Notes: generated from the sequence alone by a model not told the origin. A stretch of DNA of 64,000 nucleotides from UBA7374 sp049890275 (GCA_049890275.1 JBMHBT010000001.1:1-64000); one strand, 5' to 3'. Positions 40,355 to 50,589 are shown, counted from the stretch's first letter. Numbers and translations are program-made.

Positions 40355-40910
40355 GTCCCTCCCGAAGCAACAACGCACGCTTGCGCTCAAGGCCCCAACG
40401 ATACCCGCCGAGCCGCCCATCACCACGAACCACACGATGGCAGGGAATCAAAAGAGCGACCGGATTGGCTCCCACCGCACGACCCACCGCGCGGGCAGCG
40501 CGAACCGCACCGATTTTTTTGCTGATCGCTCCGTAGGATACGACCGTACCGGCAGGAATGGTCAGTAGGGCCCGCCAGACCCGCAATTGAAATGGAGTTC
40601 CTCGCACCAACACTTGGTAAGGGCCACCAGAGCGACCAAAGATCGCCTCCACTTGGGCAGCTGTTGTCTCATGGTTCTGCTCAACAACTGCTCCCGACCA
40701 TGTGCGCTCAATCATTGCCTCCAACGACAAGCCCTTCGATTCTTCGTCAAAGCTGAGATGGGCGATTTGATTGCCCGCAGCAAGGGCAATCCGGCAAAGC
40801 CCAAATGGAGACGGGTGTTCGCCGATCTGTATCGTTCCACAAAAGCGCTTTGTCGGTTCGTGAGGGACGAGGGATACTTTTAAATCGTGATATCTACACT
40901 TTGCACTCAT
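40332..40910 (-). CDS. ogt: Methylated-DNA-[protein]-cysteine S-methyltransferase
   Basis: 192 residues from the ATG at 40910. It transfers alkyl groups from O6-alkylguanine to its own Cys in IPCHRVV, a suicide repair reaction. The core FQLRVWRALLTIPAGTVVSYGAI and ARAVGRAVGANPVALLIPCHRV, with GRLGGYRWGLERKRALL after it, is complete. The N-terminal 90 residues are the less conserved domain of the Ogt/Ada C-terminal type. No Ada metal-binding domain is present. It forms part of a local repair-gene cluster with the photolyases. Confidence 0.93.
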   Translation of the reverse strand: MSAKCRYHDLKVSLVPHEPTKRFCGTIQIGEHPSPFGLCRIALAAGNQIAHLSFDEESKGLSLEAMIERTWSGAVVEQNHETTAAQVEAIFGRSGGPYQVLVRGTPFQLRVWRALLTIPAGTVVSYGAISKKIGAVRAARAVGRAVGANPVALLIPCHRVVRGDGRLGGYRWGLERKRALLLREGLTSVPFA

Positions 40911-41054
40911 GAACGACTGCAAAGGATAGCGACTAAAGACCTCTCACACCAGTCATTTTTACAAAAAGCAGCTGAACCAGCCCAAGCTATGGATTGACAG
41001 AAAGCATCGACAATCTAGTTTCCTCCGTTTCTTCCAATTGTACCATCCCCTGAA

Positions 41055-42734
41055 ATGATCTCCTGGATACAAAACCACCTCATCCGACACGGCCGCTGGA
41101 TTTTCATCAGTCTGCTGGTTATTATAGTCGTCGCCTTTGTCTTTACTATTGGTAACACACCCGGCTGCACGACCAACCGCAGCAACTATGTATCCGAGGA
41201 ATTCTTTGGCTATGACCTCAACTCACCTTTAGATCAGCAGACCTTGGGGCAGAAGGTCAACCTCGGTCAACTTTTGACAACGGGTCGCCCGGTTCAAAAT
41301 AACCAGCAATACGCCCAACTCGTACCCCAGCGCATTGCCCTACTTTATCTAGCAGACCAGATTGGTGTTCCCGCTCCCTCGATGGAAGCGCTTGGAGAAT
41401 ACCTGCGCAACCGACCCATCTTCTTTGGTCCGGAAGGCCAATTCAGTGCCGAGGCATTCACTCGCTTTTCCGATACGATTGAGTCCAACCCGGAGATGCC
41501 GGACGATATTATCGCTGTCGTTCTCGAGGAAAACTACCGAATTGAGCAAGTTCGCTCCGTCTTGGGTGGCCCGGGCTTTGTCCTACCCGACGAGGTGCGA
41601 GTGCAAACCGAACTGAACAAAACCAGTTACAAGCTAGCCACAGCGAGCTTGAAATATGCCGACTTCAAACCGGAGATCGCGGAAGACGAGGAAGTATTAA
41701 AAGCATACTACGAAACGAACCAAAACGCCTACGAGATTCCTGAGCGACAACAAGCCAGTCTGGTCTTTTTCTCCTCTTCCAACTACCTCAAAGCAGAAGT
41801 CAATGCCGAGGAGTCCGCACTGCGCGACCACTTCATCACCAACCGGGCTCGTTTTGTGGCGGACTATGAAGCAGCCAATCCACAACCGGAACCTGCAAAT
41901 AAAGAGAGCGCGGAAAAAGATGCCGGGGAAAGCCAGGAAGCACCGACTGTAACTTTTGAGCTCGTCAAAGATGCCGTATCTGCTGACTACGCAGAAAAGC
42001 TGGCTGAAGATGCGGCCAACGAAGCGGCGCAAACCTTCGCCTTCAGTCTCTACGACCAGGCCGTCGAGCGCGACAGTGAAGCCCTCACTGCATTACTCGA
42101 AAAAAATAAACTGACTCTACAAACTGTACAACCGTTTAGTCTGGAGGATGCCAACAAAAGCCCGCTTCCCGCTGCAATGCTACAAGAAGCTTTCTCGCTG
42201 GGATCGAATCGTTACTATACCAGTGTTTACCCAATCGAAGGGGGCTATTGTTTACTTTTCACCGATGGACGGGTCGCTCCAGCAATCCCTCCCTTCGAAT
42301 CCGTTGCTGATCGTGTCGCTGCAGACTATACGGCTGAACGTAAGCGCGAGCTTTTTAATGCCGAGGGTATTCGCCTGAAAGAGGCGCTGGAAAGTCGCCT
42401 TGGTGAAGGTGAAAACTTTGCCGAAGCTTCCGCCGCTCTCGGCATGGAAGCAACTGCCTTTGAGCCCTTTGAATATGGTCAACCTCCAAACGAGATGGAC
42501 CGTTCTGCCTTGGAGCGCGCAAGTCAACTGGGAGACGGAGAAGTCTCCAGCATGATAACCACTCGGGATCAAACAGGCCTCTTTGTTTACGTTGAAGAGA
42601 AGACAGCCCCTGAGATTGCTCCGGATGATGAAGACTATGCCTCGGCAGAGGATTGGTTGCAGCGCTACTCAGCCTTTATTGGAGAAATGTCGCTGACTCG
42701 GGAACTGATCAATCAAGGCGGGAAACAACCCTAA
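41055..42734 (+). CDS. PpiD-like periplasmic folding factor
   Basis: 559 residues. One N-terminal membrane helix (about 16-37, FISLLVIIVVAFVFTIGN) is followed by a SurA/PpiD-type N-terminal domain (NLGQLLTTGRPV ... LVPQRIALLYLADQIGVP). The middle and C-terminal region is helical with a weak parvulin-like segment (YYTSVYPIEGGYCLLFTDGR). It should be an inner-membrane-anchored chaperone for exported proteins. Catalytic PPIase residues are not convincing, so it may be a chaperone only. It ends three bases before the convergent recN stop. Confidence 0.8.
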   Translation: MISWIQNHLIRHGRWIFISLLVIIVVAFVFTIGNTPGCTTNRSNYVSEEFFGYDLNSPLDQQTLGQKVNLGQLLTTGRPVQNNQQYAQLVPQRIALLYLADQIGVPAPSMEALGEYLRNRPIFFGPEGQFSAEAFTRFSDTIESNPEMPDDIIAVVLEENYRIEQVRSVLGGPGFVLPDEVRVQTELNKTSYKLATASLKYADFKPEIAEDEEVLKAYYETNQNAYEIPERQQASLVFFSSSNYLKAEVNAEESALRDHFITNRARFVADYEAANPQPEPANKESAEKDAGESQEAPTVTFELVKDAVSADYAEKLAEDAANEAAQTFAFSLYDQAVERDSEALTALLEKNKLTLQTVQPFSLEDANKSPLPAAMLQEAFSLGSNRYYTSVYPIEGGYCLLFTDGRVAPAIPPFESVADRVAADYTAERKRELFNAEGIRLKEALESRLGEGENFAEASAALGMEATAFEPFEYGQPPNEMDRSALERASQLGDGEVSSMITTRDQTGLFVYVEEKTAPEIAPDDEDYASAEDWLQRYSAFIGEMSLTRELINQGGKQP

Positions 42735-42737
42735 GCG

Positions 42738-44402
42738 TTAATCAACAGCCAACAATTCTTTGGCATGAGCCTGTGCCGAAGGAGAATCCCGGTCGCCCAG
42801 CATCCGCGCCAACTCGCCGAGGCGAGTCTTGGCATTGTCGTGAATGGGCCCAATCGATACAGAGGTTGACGCATCATCCTGCATCTTTGAAACGAGGAAG
42901 TGATTGCGGGCAAGTGAAGCCACCTGTGGCAGGTGCGTAACACAAAGCACCTGATGACCCTCTGCGAGGCGTTTCAATTCAGCGCCGACAGCTCGACCCA
43001 CTTCTCCGCCTACGTTGGCATCGACCTCATCAAAGACCAAAAGCGGCGTAGCATCGGATTCAGCCAGTACCGTCTTCAAAGCCAGCATCACGCGAGCCGT
43101 CTCACCACTGGAAGCAATCTTGTTGAGTGCAAGCAATTCCTGCCCGGCATTGGGAGAAAACAGGAAACGACAACGGCAATTACCATACTCGCGCAGCTCC
43201 GATTCATCCACTACGGCAATCTCCAGCAGAGCTTTCTTGAACCCGAGTGCTTCAAGCAGGCCGGCAGCCCGCTTAGCCAAAGCGGAGGCAGACTTCTCAC
43301 GAACCTTGCGCAAGACAGCCGCCTGGTCGGTCAAGCGCTTGCGGATCTTTGCCTCCGAGTCACGCGCTCGAGCAAGCGTACCCTCAACATCACCCTGCAT
43401 ACTCAATTTACGAGAGAGCTCTTCACGCTTACGGAGAACGGCGGCAACGCTCCCTCCATACTTGCGCCGCAACTCCTGCCATAAATTCATCCGCTCGTTC
43501 ACCGCTTCCACCGCTTCCGGTTCAAACTCGAGCGAATCCGCCAGACGATCCAACTCCTGGGCAATATCCTCCGCCTCGATTTGCAAACTTCGCACGCGCT
43601 CGAGCAGTGACTCTGAATCCGGGTCCAAAGCAACCAGTGCAACGAGCTGGCCCGACACTTCCCGAAGTCGATCACAGGCGCCACTCTCACCAGAGAGGGC
43701 CGCAGAGGACTCAGCCGCCATGGAAGTCAATTCCTGTGCCTGTGACATTCGAGTGTACTCGCGTTCCAATTGATCGATAGAGGATTCACTCACCTCCAAG
43801 GCATCTATCTTTGCCAATTGTTTTTTGAGAAATTCAATTTCGTCTGCATCCAAACGATCACCGGTTTCAATCGCCTCAATCGCAGAACAAGCCTCTTTCC
43901 ACTCTGCGAAGACCGCTTGATAGGCAGCCAGATTTTCCAAGTTACCGGCATACGCATCGAGCATCTCTAACTGGCGCCGCTCCTGAAAGAGCTTTTGTGG
44001 CTCCCCTGGACCATGAAAATCAATCCAATGCTCCCCCAATGCCTGCAATTGAGCCAGTGTTGCCATGGCTCCGTTGATTTGTACACGTGGCATCTTGGAG
44101 CGGTGGATGCTACGCCGGAGGACGAGGACGCCCTCTTCGCAAAGAGGTAAACCATGGCTTTCCAAAACCGTATCCATAACCGCGGACTCTTCGAAAAAGA
44201 GCGCCGCCTCGACCTGCAGGCAATCTGCCTTCTGGCGGATCCAGGTCTTATCTGTGCGAGCACCGGCCAGTAGACTGAGCGCACCGAGCAGTACGCTCTT
44301 ACCCGCTCCCGTTTCACCGGTAACTGCAGTAAATCCAGCTTCAAACTCCAAAGTGACTTCTGAAAGCAGAGCTAAATTTTCAATTTTAATATACTGCAGC
44401 AT
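42738..44402 (-). CDS. recN: DNA repair protein RecN
   Basis: 555 residues from the ATG at 44402 (the open frame further upstream overlaps the Yip1-like gene and is not RecN-like). An SMC-like ATPase used in double-strand-break repair. Head motifs: Walker A GETGAGKS, then a long coiled-coil middle (about 150-370), then LNKIASSGETARVMLALKTVL (signature) and Walker B LLVFDEVDANVGG. VLCVTHLPQVA follows. Length and order are normal. Confidence 0.95.
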   Translation of the reverse strand: MLQYIKIENLALLSEVTLEFEAGFTAVTGETGAGKSVLLGALSLLAGARTDKTWIRQKADCLQVEAALFFEESAVMDTVLESHGLPLCEEGVLVLRRSIHRSKMPRVQINGAMATLAQLQALGEHWIDFHGPGEPQKLFQERRQLEMLDAYAGNLENLAAYQAVFAEWKEACSAIEAIETGDRLDADEIEFLKKQLAKIDALEVSESSIDQLEREYTRMSQAQELTSMAAESSAALSGESGACDRLREVSGQLVALVALDPDSESLLERVRSLQIEAEDIAQELDRLADSLEFEPEAVEAVNERMNLWQELRRKYGGSVAAVLRKREELSRKLSMQGDVEGTLARARDSEAKIRKRLTDQAAVLRKVREKSASALAKRAAGLLEALGFKKALLEIAVVDESELREYGNCRCRFLFSPNAGQELLALNKIASSGETARVMLALKTVLAESDATPLLVFDEVDANVGGEVGRAVGAELKRLAEGHQVLCVTHLPQVASLARNHFLVSKMQDDASTSVSIGPIHDNAKTRLGELARMLGDRDSPSAQAHAKELLAVD

Positions 44403-44419
44403 TTGATCAGCGGATTTAT

Positions 44420-44983
44420 TTACGTAGGACGAACCAATACCGAAGCGATGGCAGTGACCAAGAAAAATGCGATGACAAGGCTCAGAGCCAAAGTGAGCGT
44501 CGCACGCAGTGCCCCCAAATTGAGAACAGTCATCGCACAGAGTAATAGCAGGACATACCCATAGAGAAAGAGAATAAAAAAGAACGGCAGTAAGGTGTTT
44601 ACTGTACTGGCTTCCATACCGAGAAACAAAGTAGCCGAAAGCAATCCGGAAAGCAGCATCCAAGGGAGTAAACCGAGCCCCATTGCTGTGCGCACAAAGC
44701 GCAAACTGGATTGGCCCCCAAACCAGCGCCCAAAATTGCGAACGAGCATCGCAAAGAGATAGAGACCTGCGATGCCAGCAGCCAATCCTGCGGGCAAAAA
44801 GAGAAGTGCAGATGTCTCATGAGCCCATTCAGTCGATAGACGATAGGACAAAAAACAACCCATTAGGGCAGCAACAGAACAAGCGACAGAATGCCCCTCA
44901 CCCTTTGCCAACAAGCTGCGAAGCGTGCTACCCGGCTTATGCCAGATCGTCACCCAATAGTGCGTATTCGTATTCGGACTCAT
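44420..44983 (-). CDS. Yip1-like multi-pass membrane protein
   Basis: 187 residues from the ATG at 44983. A short soluble N-terminus (WVTIWHKPGSTLRSLLAKGEG) matches the common start of bacterial Yip1-family proteins, in which a 'W..P..t...ll' motif precedes the membrane part. About five hydrophobic helices follow (from SVACSVAALMGCFLSY to LVIAFFLVTAIASVLV). Located 17 bases upstream of recN and probably co-transcribed. Physiological role unknown. Confidence 0.75.
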   Translation of the reverse strand: MSPNTNTHYWVTIWHKPGSTLRSLLAKGEGHSVACSVAALMGCFLSYRLSTEWAHETSALLFLPAGLAAGIAGLYLFAMLVRNFGRWFGGQSSLRFVRTAMGLGLLPWMLLSGLLSATLFLGMEASTVNTLLPFFFILFLYGYVLLLLCAMTVLNLGALRATLTLALSLVIAFFLVTAIASVLVRPT

Positions 44984-45152
44984 TTTAACTTCAAACAAAC
45001 CCGGCTCACAGGCATCAGGCAAGTCTCTCCTGCGCACAAAATAACCGCACTAAGCGAGCCGACTGAAACATTAATTAAAAGAAAGGCACTCGCTTTACTC
45101 TTTACAGAATCCAAGCTAATCGACTTTGTATACTCCTTTGTATGCTTACGTC

Positions 45153-48100
45153 ATGCCCTCTGTGAAAATTGTTACACGTCTATTGTTGTACTTGAGTTTT
45201 GCTGTGCTCTCAGCGAGCTCGCACTTGCATGCACAGGATCAAGAAGTGGATCAAGCTGCCTTTTCTGACCTGAAAGAACAAGCGAGCGCATTGGCCTCTG
45301 CTGGAAGGCTGAAGGAGGCAATCCCACTACTGGAAGAACTCGTCACTCGTATTCAAAGTACTGGCACGAAAGACATCCCGCTCGATTTCGCCTATTTTCT
45401 GCTCGGAACCGGACACATCCAGCTCTATGCGGACACGGGAGATACCAAACAGCTGGAAACCACAATCATTTGGTATGATCGACTGGAAAGGGAATACCCG
45501 GATTCACGCAACCTGAAGCAAACCCTGCAAAAGAAGATCGATGTGCTCCGTGCCTTGAAGAAAACCACTCAGGCAATTGAGCTCATGCAGGCTATACTTA
45601 GTGGGCAAAAAAACATCACCCTATCCGTCTCAGAGGAGCTTAAAATACTGAAAGACCTCTGCCAGATCTATTACGGACAGGGAAAACTAAAGGAAGGGAT
45701 TCCCTATTTTAAAAGACTTTCCAACGAAGGTCGAACGATTGAAGAAAAGGCTCTGGGTGCTGCAGCTACCTACGAGGGCTTAATCGAAGACAACCAACTG
45801 GATGAAGCCATTGAATTACTCCCTGTATTGGCCAAGGAGTCCGCTGTACGTTACCTGCCCCGACTCAATGTGGCTTTACTCAAGGCAAGTGACACCACGG
45901 TCGAAAAAGAGCGCTTTACCGACGCCGCTCTGATCCTGAACCTGATCAAGACAACGGATATGATGATCCGCTACAACGAGGACGAAAAAAAGGAAAAAGA
46001 AAGTCTGATGGATCGGATGCAGGTGATCGGGGGATCACAAGACCGGATTGAGGAACTGAAACAGGAAATTATTAATCTTGAGGAACGGCTTAAGGTACTT
46101 CGCGATTTGCCGCGCCTGCGTAATGACCTGCTTGTTCGCCGAGCTCGCAATTATGTAAAAACAAATCGCCCATTCGAATCGTTTTGGATGTTCTATGACC
46201 TCTATGAGGAAAACCCGGATCACGAACGTATCGAATTTTATCATTACGCTAGTTTTTCCGGTGCTCGCCGGATAAAGAAGCACCAGACCGTAATAGAATT
46301 AGGAAATGCGTACCGGGAAACTTATCCGGAGGGTGATTACTATTCCGATGTAACTTCCGGCTTGGTCGACACCATGGAAGAGACCGAAAACTTCCCTGAA
46401 ATGCTCGCCCTGATCGAAGACTTTTTGGATAAAAATCCGGATGATGCTTTTTCCGCCAAGTTTATCTCCATGTGGGCGGCCCGCCTCTTTGAAGAAGAAC
46501 GACTACCTGATGTAGTTGAAGGCTGCCAGCGGTGGCTCGAAATGCACGACAACCCGGTTTTTAAAGACGGCCTGTATTACTGGTCGGGAATGGCCAACTT
46601 ACAACTTTCTCAATACCCACAAGCCATTACCAGCTTTGATAGCCTGTTGAGCGGATTCCCCTTTAGCGCCTACACCCCCGACGGAACTCTGCGAAAAGGC
46701 ATCTGCCACTACTACGAGCAAGATGTAGAACCCGCTCGCGAGACGCTAACCGCCTACACGGAACGCTATCCAGATGGAGACTCGATCGACCAAGCCTACT
46801 ACTTTCTGGGTGAAGTAGAAAGCCTCGCTGGCTATCTGGTGCTAGCGATCGACTACTTTAATAAGGCAGACGAATTAACCGCCTCTCAGGATGTTCACGA
46901 TGGTGTGGCCTTCCGTATTGGCGAGCTCTACGAATCGTTGAAGCAGTACCAGAATATGCTGGATCATTTCATTGCCTACACCGAGCGATTCGACATTCAA
47001 GGGCAACTGAGTGAAGCCCTGCTCCAAATCGGCCGCGCATATGAATTCCTCAACCAACCAACTGAGATGCTCGCTCTGTACCGCAAAAGCATTATTCGCT
47101 TTGCCAATGATCCCAATAATTTCGGGGTCGATGCATTGATTGAGGCATACACGGAAAAATACGACTCCAACCTGCGCCAACTCAATCGTACGATCGAATT
47201 CCTCAATCGAATCCGGGATGATTTGGAATACCGCGAGCTGATGGTAAGCAATCGTGGAGCACTGTTTGAAGAATTTTATAACAACCGGGATATCATACAG
47301 GATCTCTACAACGATTTACGTGAAAATCCGGCTTTCAACATGGATTTAATGGAAGACCTTACTCCAATAAAGCCAATTGGCAGGACCTACCGTGAGCAAT
47401 TGGGTAAATATCCAAAAACGACACCGGAGACCTTCTTCCGTCAGCAACTCACTTATTATCAAGCGGAAGATCAACCGATTGCAGAAGCACGCATGCTGAT
47501 GGGCCTCTATCGCAATGATATCACTCTGGAGCCAGTCACACCGTACGACAGTAGCTTCCTCAATTTGGCCAGCCCACGACTGCTCCTCTATATTGCAGAC
47601 TATTTCCGTGAATCCGCCATGGAGCGCTCTGTTGAAACGTGGAATAAACTGCTCGAACGTTTCGCCAATGACGACGCTGCTATCGTTGCCTACCTTCGAC
47701 TCGCGGACTATTACGAAACCGATGATCGAATCGAAGAAGCACTACACAATTTAGATGCAGCAGCAAATGCATTCCCATGGTCACCCAAATTCCCCATGAT
47801 CACACTTCGTCAGGGAGAATTACTCACCCGCCTCGATCGCACGGAAGAGGCGAGAGAGAAGTATCAGTACATCCTTCGCGTCCCGGACTGGCGCGGTATT
47901 CTACATGCCCGCGCACTCTATCAAACCGGAGAAACCTTTATGGCAGACGGAAACTACGCCGCTGCACATGGATTCTTTGAACGCACTTTCCTCGGCTACG
48001 CCCACTTTTCAGATTGGTGCGCACGCGCCTATCTTGCCGATGCGGAAGCTCTCCTGAAAATGGGAGACTCCGAAAGCGCCGGAACCACATTGGACGAAGG

Positions 48101-48173
48101 CATTGAAGAACTCAAAGGTGCTGCTTCTGAAGAACTCTACAAAGCGCTCATCGAGAAACGTGCTACTATCTAA
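45153..48173 (+). CDS. Exported TPR-repeat protein, first gene of an Exb-type operon
   Basis: 1006 residues from the ATG at 45153 with a signal peptide (IVTRLLLYLSFAVLSASSHLHAQ). Nearly the whole mature part is made of tetratricopeptide repeats (for example YPDSRNLKQTLQKKIDVL, GDSIDQAYYFLGEVESLAGY, KMGDSESAGTTLDEGIEEL). Like YbgF/CpoB in Tol systems it is encoded with TolQ/R homologues, but it is far longer. It probably sits in the periplasm as a scaffold for the motor encoded downstream. The next gene starts 58 bases later in the same direction. Confidence 0.85.
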   Translation: MPSVKIVTRLLLYLSFAVLSASSHLHAQDQEVDQAAFSDLKEQASALASAGRLKEAIPLLEELVTRIQSTGTKDIPLDFAYFLLGTGHIQLYADTGDTKQLETTIIWYDRLEREYPDSRNLKQTLQKKIDVLRALKKTTQAIELMQAILSGQKNITLSVSEELKILKDLCQIYYGQGKLKEGIPYFKRLSNEGRTIEEKALGAAATYEGLIEDNQLDEAIELLPVLAKESAVRYLPRLNVALLKASDTTVEKERFTDAALILNLIKTTDMMIRYNEDEKKEKESLMDRMQVIGGSQDRIEELKQEIINLEERLKVLRDLPRLRNDLLVRRARNYVKTNRPFESFWMFYDLYEENPDHERIEFYHYASFSGARRIKKHQTVIELGNAYRETYPEGDYYSDVTSGLVDTMEETENFPEMLALIEDFLDKNPDDAFSAKFISMWAARLFEEERLPDVVEGCQRWLEMHDNPVFKDGLYYWSGMANLQLSQYPQAITSFDSLLSGFPFSAYTPDGTLRKGICHYYEQDVEPARETLTAYTERYPDGDSIDQAYYFLGEVESLAGYLVLAIDYFNKADELTASQDVHDGVAFRIGELYESLKQYQNMLDHFIAYTERFDIQGQLSEALLQIGRAYEFLNQPTEMLALYRKSIIRFANDPNNFGVDALIEAYTEKYDSNLRQLNRTIEFLNRIRDDLEYRELMVSNRGALFEEFYNNRDIIQDLYNDLRENPAFNMDLMEDLTPIKPIGRTYREQLGKYPKTTPETFFRQQLTYYQAEDQPIAEARMLMGLYRNDITLEPVTPYDSSFLNLASPRLLLYIADYFRESAMERSVETWNKLLERFANDDAAIVAYLRLADYYETDDRIEEALHNLDAAANAFPWSPKFPMITLRQGELLTRLDRTEEAREKYQYILRVPDWRGILHARALYQTGETFMADGNYAAAHGFFERTFLGYAHFSDWCARAYLADAEALLKMGDSESAGTTLDEGIEELKGAASEELYKALIEKRATI

Positions 48174-48230
48174 CTCCTCGCAGACATGACGCCGCATAAA
48201 CCAAGCAGAATCCGCATCACTCAAAGACGT

Positions 48231-49349
48231 ATGCCGTTATTCCGCATCGCATTCAGTGCTTTGCTCGTTGTCGCGGGGACAAGCCTATCGAATGCAGAGA
48301 ACCCCTATTGGAATCAGCTGGCCAACCAACCTGTCTTCGTTGAACAGGACAACAATGGCAGAAAGCAAATTTTGAAGTTCACGGGCTATTCTGATAATAT
48401 GCTACAAGCTGAACTATCGCTAAAAAATCCAGACGGTTCAACGAGTACAGCTGAAATTTCGCTACCCGTCAGCGAGACGATGGCACAAACCCTGAAGTTC
48501 ACCCTTAAGAATCGGGAAAAGGCAAACCAGATGATTGATCAGGGTAATTTTGCGGGAGCTTTGCAGTTGCTACGTCCTGATATCTATCCACTGGTTCGAT
48601 ACAATCGCCTGCCGGAAATTTTTGTCGACCTGCATACTCCCGTTCGAAGCTTGCTCAACACCCTCATCAATGCCGGTGAATACGCTGAGGCAGAAGATCT
48701 ATTTGGGCGGATGGAATTGGGTAAAATCGGCGTAAATTATAGTAGTTCAGCTGTTCGACTGATGAACGCCTACCTTATAGATGAGGCGCCTGCAGGCGCC
48801 GCTCGCATTGCACAAATGCTCTCTTTTGACGGTGACTATAACAGCAATATTGAACCCGTCCTCCTCGCTGCCGATACAATCCGTAGTGCCGGTCTCTACG
48901 AGGCAGTGATTCCCCTCTACCGCTCCATACGCCCCAACGCGACTTTGGAAGAACAAAAGAGAGTCGATTTATGGCTCGCTTACAGTTTAGTGCTGGCCGA
49001 CCAAATGGAAGAGGCAACTCTCGTCATCGACTCGCTGGAAGAGCCCGATCCATCTGAAGAACTCTTCTCGCTCTTCAAACTCCTAGAAGGCTCACGTGCC
49101 TACCGCGAAGGGGATTACGCCAGCGCTCTCGATACCCTGACTCGTGGATTTGTCCGTGCCCAAACATCTTATTCATGGGTACCCGAAATGCTCTACCGGA
49201 TCGGAGATTGCTACGCACGTGCGGAAGATTCCGTTGCCGCGCGCAATGTTTGGTCGGAAATAACACTACTTTATCCCGATTCTAACTGGTATCAACCTGC
49301 CTCGGAAGCCATGAATGCACTTCCCCAACCGGAAACCCTTGCCGAATAG
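48231..49349 (+). CDS. Second exported TPR-like protein of the Exb-type operon
   Basis: 372 residues from the ATG at 48231 (an ATG at 48186 would add 15 basic residues). Signal peptide FRIAFSALLVVAGTSLSNA. The first 90 mature residues are beta-rich (FVEQDNNGRKQILKFTGYSDN), and the rest is helical repeat of TPR type (SYSWVPEMLYRIGDCYARAEDSVAARNVW). No enzymatic motif. It sits between the large TPR protein and ExbB, which suggests a periplasmic partner of the motor. Confidence 0.8.
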   Translation: MPLFRIAFSALLVVAGTSLSNAENPYWNQLANQPVFVEQDNNGRKQILKFTGYSDNMLQAELSLKNPDGSTSTAEISLPVSETMAQTLKFTLKNREKANQMIDQGNFAGALQLLRPDIYPLVRYNRLPEIFVDLHTPVRSLLNTLINAGEYAEAEDLFGRMELGKIGVNYSSSAVRLMNAYLIDEAPAGAARIAQMLSFDGDYNSNIEPVLLAADTIRSAGLYEAVIPLYRSIRPNATLEEQKRVDLWLAYSLVLADQMEEATLVIDSLEEPDPSEELFSLFKLLEGSRAYREGDYASALDTLTRGFVRAQTSYSWVPEMLYRIGDCYARAEDSVAARNVWSEITLLYPDSNWYQPASEAMNALPQPETLAE

Positions 49350-49384
49350 CCTGATAAAACTAAATTGACCATTAAACACCACAG

Positions 49385-50158
49385 ATGAAAGCAATCCATA
49401 CCCGAACTATCCCGACTTACTTTATAATCGGCCTCGTCACATGCGCTAGCCTTTGGTTTACCGGCCAAAATCTACAGGCACAGGAAACAGAGGTAGCCGT
49501 CGCTGAAGAAGAAGTACAGCCCCCGAAGAAAACACTGATTGACCAGTATAAGACCGGTGGATGGGCCATGTACCCACTGACTCTTTTCTCAATCGCTGGA
49601 TTCGGATTGATTATTTACAATGCTATGGCGATTCGCCCTCAGTTAATCCTCAACCCGGATGCGACAAAGCAAATCGATGAGGCTCTCGAGGCACTCGACA
49701 TCGAAAAAGCCAAGTCCATCTGCGAAGAATCACCTTCGCCCGCAACCAATATTGTGGCGGCTGGTTTGAATCGAGTGGATCTGAATAACTACGATCAAGA
49801 GCCTGTGAAAGAAGCGATTGAAGAAGCCTCCTCGGAAGAACTGGCCGGCCCCTTCATCCTCATCAATTATCTTTCTGTGATCGGATCGCTCGCGCCGATG
49901 GTTGGACTACTCGGTACGGTTTCCGGTATGGTGAAAGCCTTCAACGTTATTGAAGCGGAAGGCGCCGGAAGTGCTCAAGCCCTAGCCGGTAATATCTCGG
50001 AGGCTCTCATCACCACTGCCTCCGGTATGATTGTCGGTATTCCGGCAATGTTCTTCTTTTTCTTCTTCAAGAATCGTTATGGTAAAATCACTTCCCGCGT
50101 CGCCCGTGTCGTCGGTGATCTCGAGTTTACCCTTGGTTCTGCTGTCAAAAAGCGCTAA
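49385..50158 (+). CDS. exbB: MotA/TolQ/ExbB-family proton channel subunit
   Basis: 257 residues. An N-terminal hydrophobic segment with an AXA-like end (LVTCASLWFTGQNLQAQ) and an acidic periplasmic stretch precede three membrane helices. The family core includes LSVIGSLAPMVGLLGTVSGMVKAF and ISEALITTASGMIVGIPAMFFF. With ExbD it forms the proton-driven stator that energises an envelope machine. The periplasmic N-terminal extension is typical of ExbB variants in this lineage. Start 36 bases after the TPR gene. Confidence 0.92.
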   Translation: MKAIHTRTIPTYFIIGLVTCASLWFTGQNLQAQETEVAVAEEEVQPPKKTLIDQYKTGGWAMYPLTLFSIAGFGLIIYNAMAIRPQLILNPDATKQIDEALEALDIEKAKSICEESPSPATNIVAAGLNRVDLNNYDQEPVKEAIEEASSEELAGPFILINYLSVIGSLAPMVGLLGTVSGMVKAFNVIEAEGAGSAQALAGNISEALITTASGMIVGIPAMFFFFFFKNRYGKITSRVARVVGDLEFTLGSAVKKR

Positions 50159-50182
50159 AGCGTAACTTGTACCCTACGCGCC

Positions 50183-50587
50183 ATGAAAATATGGTCCCCA
50201 GACGAAGCCGATCCGGAGTTTGAGCTGACTCCGATGATCGACGTCGTTTTCCTGCTCATCGCTTTCTTTATGACGCTGATGAGCTTTATCAGCGCAGAAC
50301 TGATCAAACTTGAACTGCCCACTGCGGAGGAAGCATCTATCCCGGAAGATCCGGGTGATCGCCAATACCTCTCGGTGACGACCAGCGGAGACCTATACCT
50401 TGGTGCCGCTCCAGTCGAATTTGACGCGCTAACCGGGGTGCTTGCCTCTCTGAAACAGAGAACTCCCAATCTCAAGCTCTACCTTCGAGCCGACGGAACA
50501 GCGCAACACCGATATGTTAACAAAGTCATGGACTCCTGCGCCAAGGCGGGAATTTATGACCTCATCTTTGCATCCTCGCAAGACTAG
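50183..50587 (+). CDS. ExbD/TolR-family protein, first copy
   Basis: 134 residues. A single N-terminal helix contains the proton-relay Asp (ELTPMIDVVFLLIAFFM), followed by the periplasmic ExbD domain (YLSVTTSGDLYLGAAPVEFDAL ... LRADGTAQHRYVNKVMDSCAKAG). Placed 24 bases after exbB and two bases before a second ExbD gene, from which it differs substantially, so the motor probably has a heteromeric ExbD pair. Confidence 0.92.
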   Translation: MKIWSPDEADPEFELTPMIDVVFLLIAFFMTLMSFISAELIKLELPTAEEASIPEDPGDRQYLSVTTSGDLYLGAAPVEFDALTGVLASLKQRTPNLKLYLRADGTAQHRYVNKVMDSCAKAGIYDLIFASSQD

Positions 50588-50589
50588 GT

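Noticed and set aside
44403..44663. N-terminal extension of the recN frame
   Set aside because: The extra 87 codons overlap the Yip1-like gene antisense-frame and do not resemble RecN; the ATG at 44402 gives the normal start.
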